From assembly GCA_021799405.1 (NCBI GenBank), contig JAJZAL010000148.1, forward strand, positions 1 to 13,213: 13,213 nt of DNA. The letters are read 5' to 3'. Positions 13,096-13,213 of the stretch are shown here, one piece after another (the first letter of the stretch is position 1; the number at the start of each line of letters is the position of its first letter). The position numbers and the translations under genes were made by a program. This DNA comes from Acidobacteriota bacterium. GTDB lineage: Bacteria > Acidobacteriota > Terriglobia > Terriglobales > Acidobacteriaceae. The notes under the pieces are model-generated. The model searched no databases. It was not told the origin of the DNA and saw nothing but the letters and a program-made list of their open reading frames with translations.

Positions 13096-13128
13096 GGTAA
13101 AAAGTCCCATCATCCGTGGGTAAAAAGT
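13096..13128. repeat. Direct repeat GGTAAAAAGT, two copies 23 bases apart
   Basis: GGTAAAAAGT occurs at 13096-13105 and again at 13119-13128, exactly 23 bases apart, close to two helical turns. On the minus strand the copies read ACTTTTTACC. One would fall in the spacer of the possible promoter at 13109-13136 and the other just downstream of its -10. This arrangement suits a regulator binding as two adjacent units. Confidence 0.45.
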
Positions 13129-13136
13129 AGTGTCAA
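13109..13136 (-). promoter_or_regulatory. Possible minus-strand sigma70-type promoter
   Basis: On the minus strand TTGACA (13136-13131) is a perfect -35 and GATGAT (13114-13109) a 4-of-6 -10 at 16 bases spacing. It points toward the possible membrane gene, whose ATG lies about 240 bases downstream, a long leader. Weak prediction. Confidence 0.22.
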
Positions 13137-13213
13137 CGCATCATTTTCGACGATTCGATGCGCGCAGATGCAAACAATTGCACATCTTTCAATAGCAAAT
13201 GCTTCTCATTTTC

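Larger units (their letters stand above)
12870..13213. other. AT-richer region without a recognised gene
   Basis: These last 344 bases contain no convincing open frame on either strand. They hold a 16-base inverted repeat at 12890-12905, paired GGTAAAAAGT direct repeats at 13096-13128 and a possible minus-strand promoter at 13109-13136. Base composition is more AT-rich than in the pump operon. Confidence 0.45.

Overview
The window reads as a chromosomal stretch of a GC-rich, diderm (outer-membrane) bacterium. An OprB-type porin, an RND/adaptor/TolC tripartite pump, a PadR regulator and an orphan LuxR-type regulator with a degenerate receiver occur together. This is what one would expect in Acidobacteriota (Terriglobia/Acidobacteriaceae-like), but that assignment is an inference from gene content and style, not from a marker gene. 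Coding density falls and the sequence becomes more AT-rich after about 11.2 kb.

Layout. (1) 1-431, minus strand: the N-terminal part of a DMT/EamA-type transporter, cut by the window edge. (2) 432-882: a divergent intergenic region with several inverted repeats, a likely control region. (3) 883-3087, plus strand: an OprB-family porin followed by two small membrane proteins with 4 and 3 predicted membrane helices and good ribosome binding sites. The last two lie 12 bp apart and form a probable uncharacterised operon. (4) 3252-3590: a PadR-family regulator. (5) 3709-9727: a two-helix small membrane protein, a GC-rich structured leader, then a tightly coupled adaptor-permease-outer membrane factor operon. 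Its genes overlap by 1 and 4 bases at both junctions, so this is a complete tripartite efflux pump. (6) 9909-11198: a major facilitator transporter. (7) 11199-11623: no clear gene, but a possible gene remnant on the minus strand and a G4-T4-C4 palindrome. (8) 11624-12373: an orphan NarL/LuxR-type regulator whose receiver lacks most phosphorylation residues. (9) 12374-13213: AT-richer sequence with one possible small membrane protein on the minus strand and several short repeats.

How it may work together. The adaptor spans the periplasm between the inner-membrane permease and the outer-membrane channel, and coupled translation would keep their amounts matched. The PadR protein and the small two-helix protein just upstream are plausible regulatory or accessory parts of this pump. 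The outer membrane factor and the small upstream protein recall metal-efflux (Czc/Cus-like) systems. The permease, however, carries an Asp-Asp pair in helix 4, as in drug-type RND pumps, so the substrate cannot be assigned. I found no CRISPR array, transposase, tRNA or rRNA. No new defence or mobile system is evident. The more unusual items are the leader of the pump operon, the uncharacterised membrane pair behind the porin, and the pseudo-receiver regulator with its flanking repeats.
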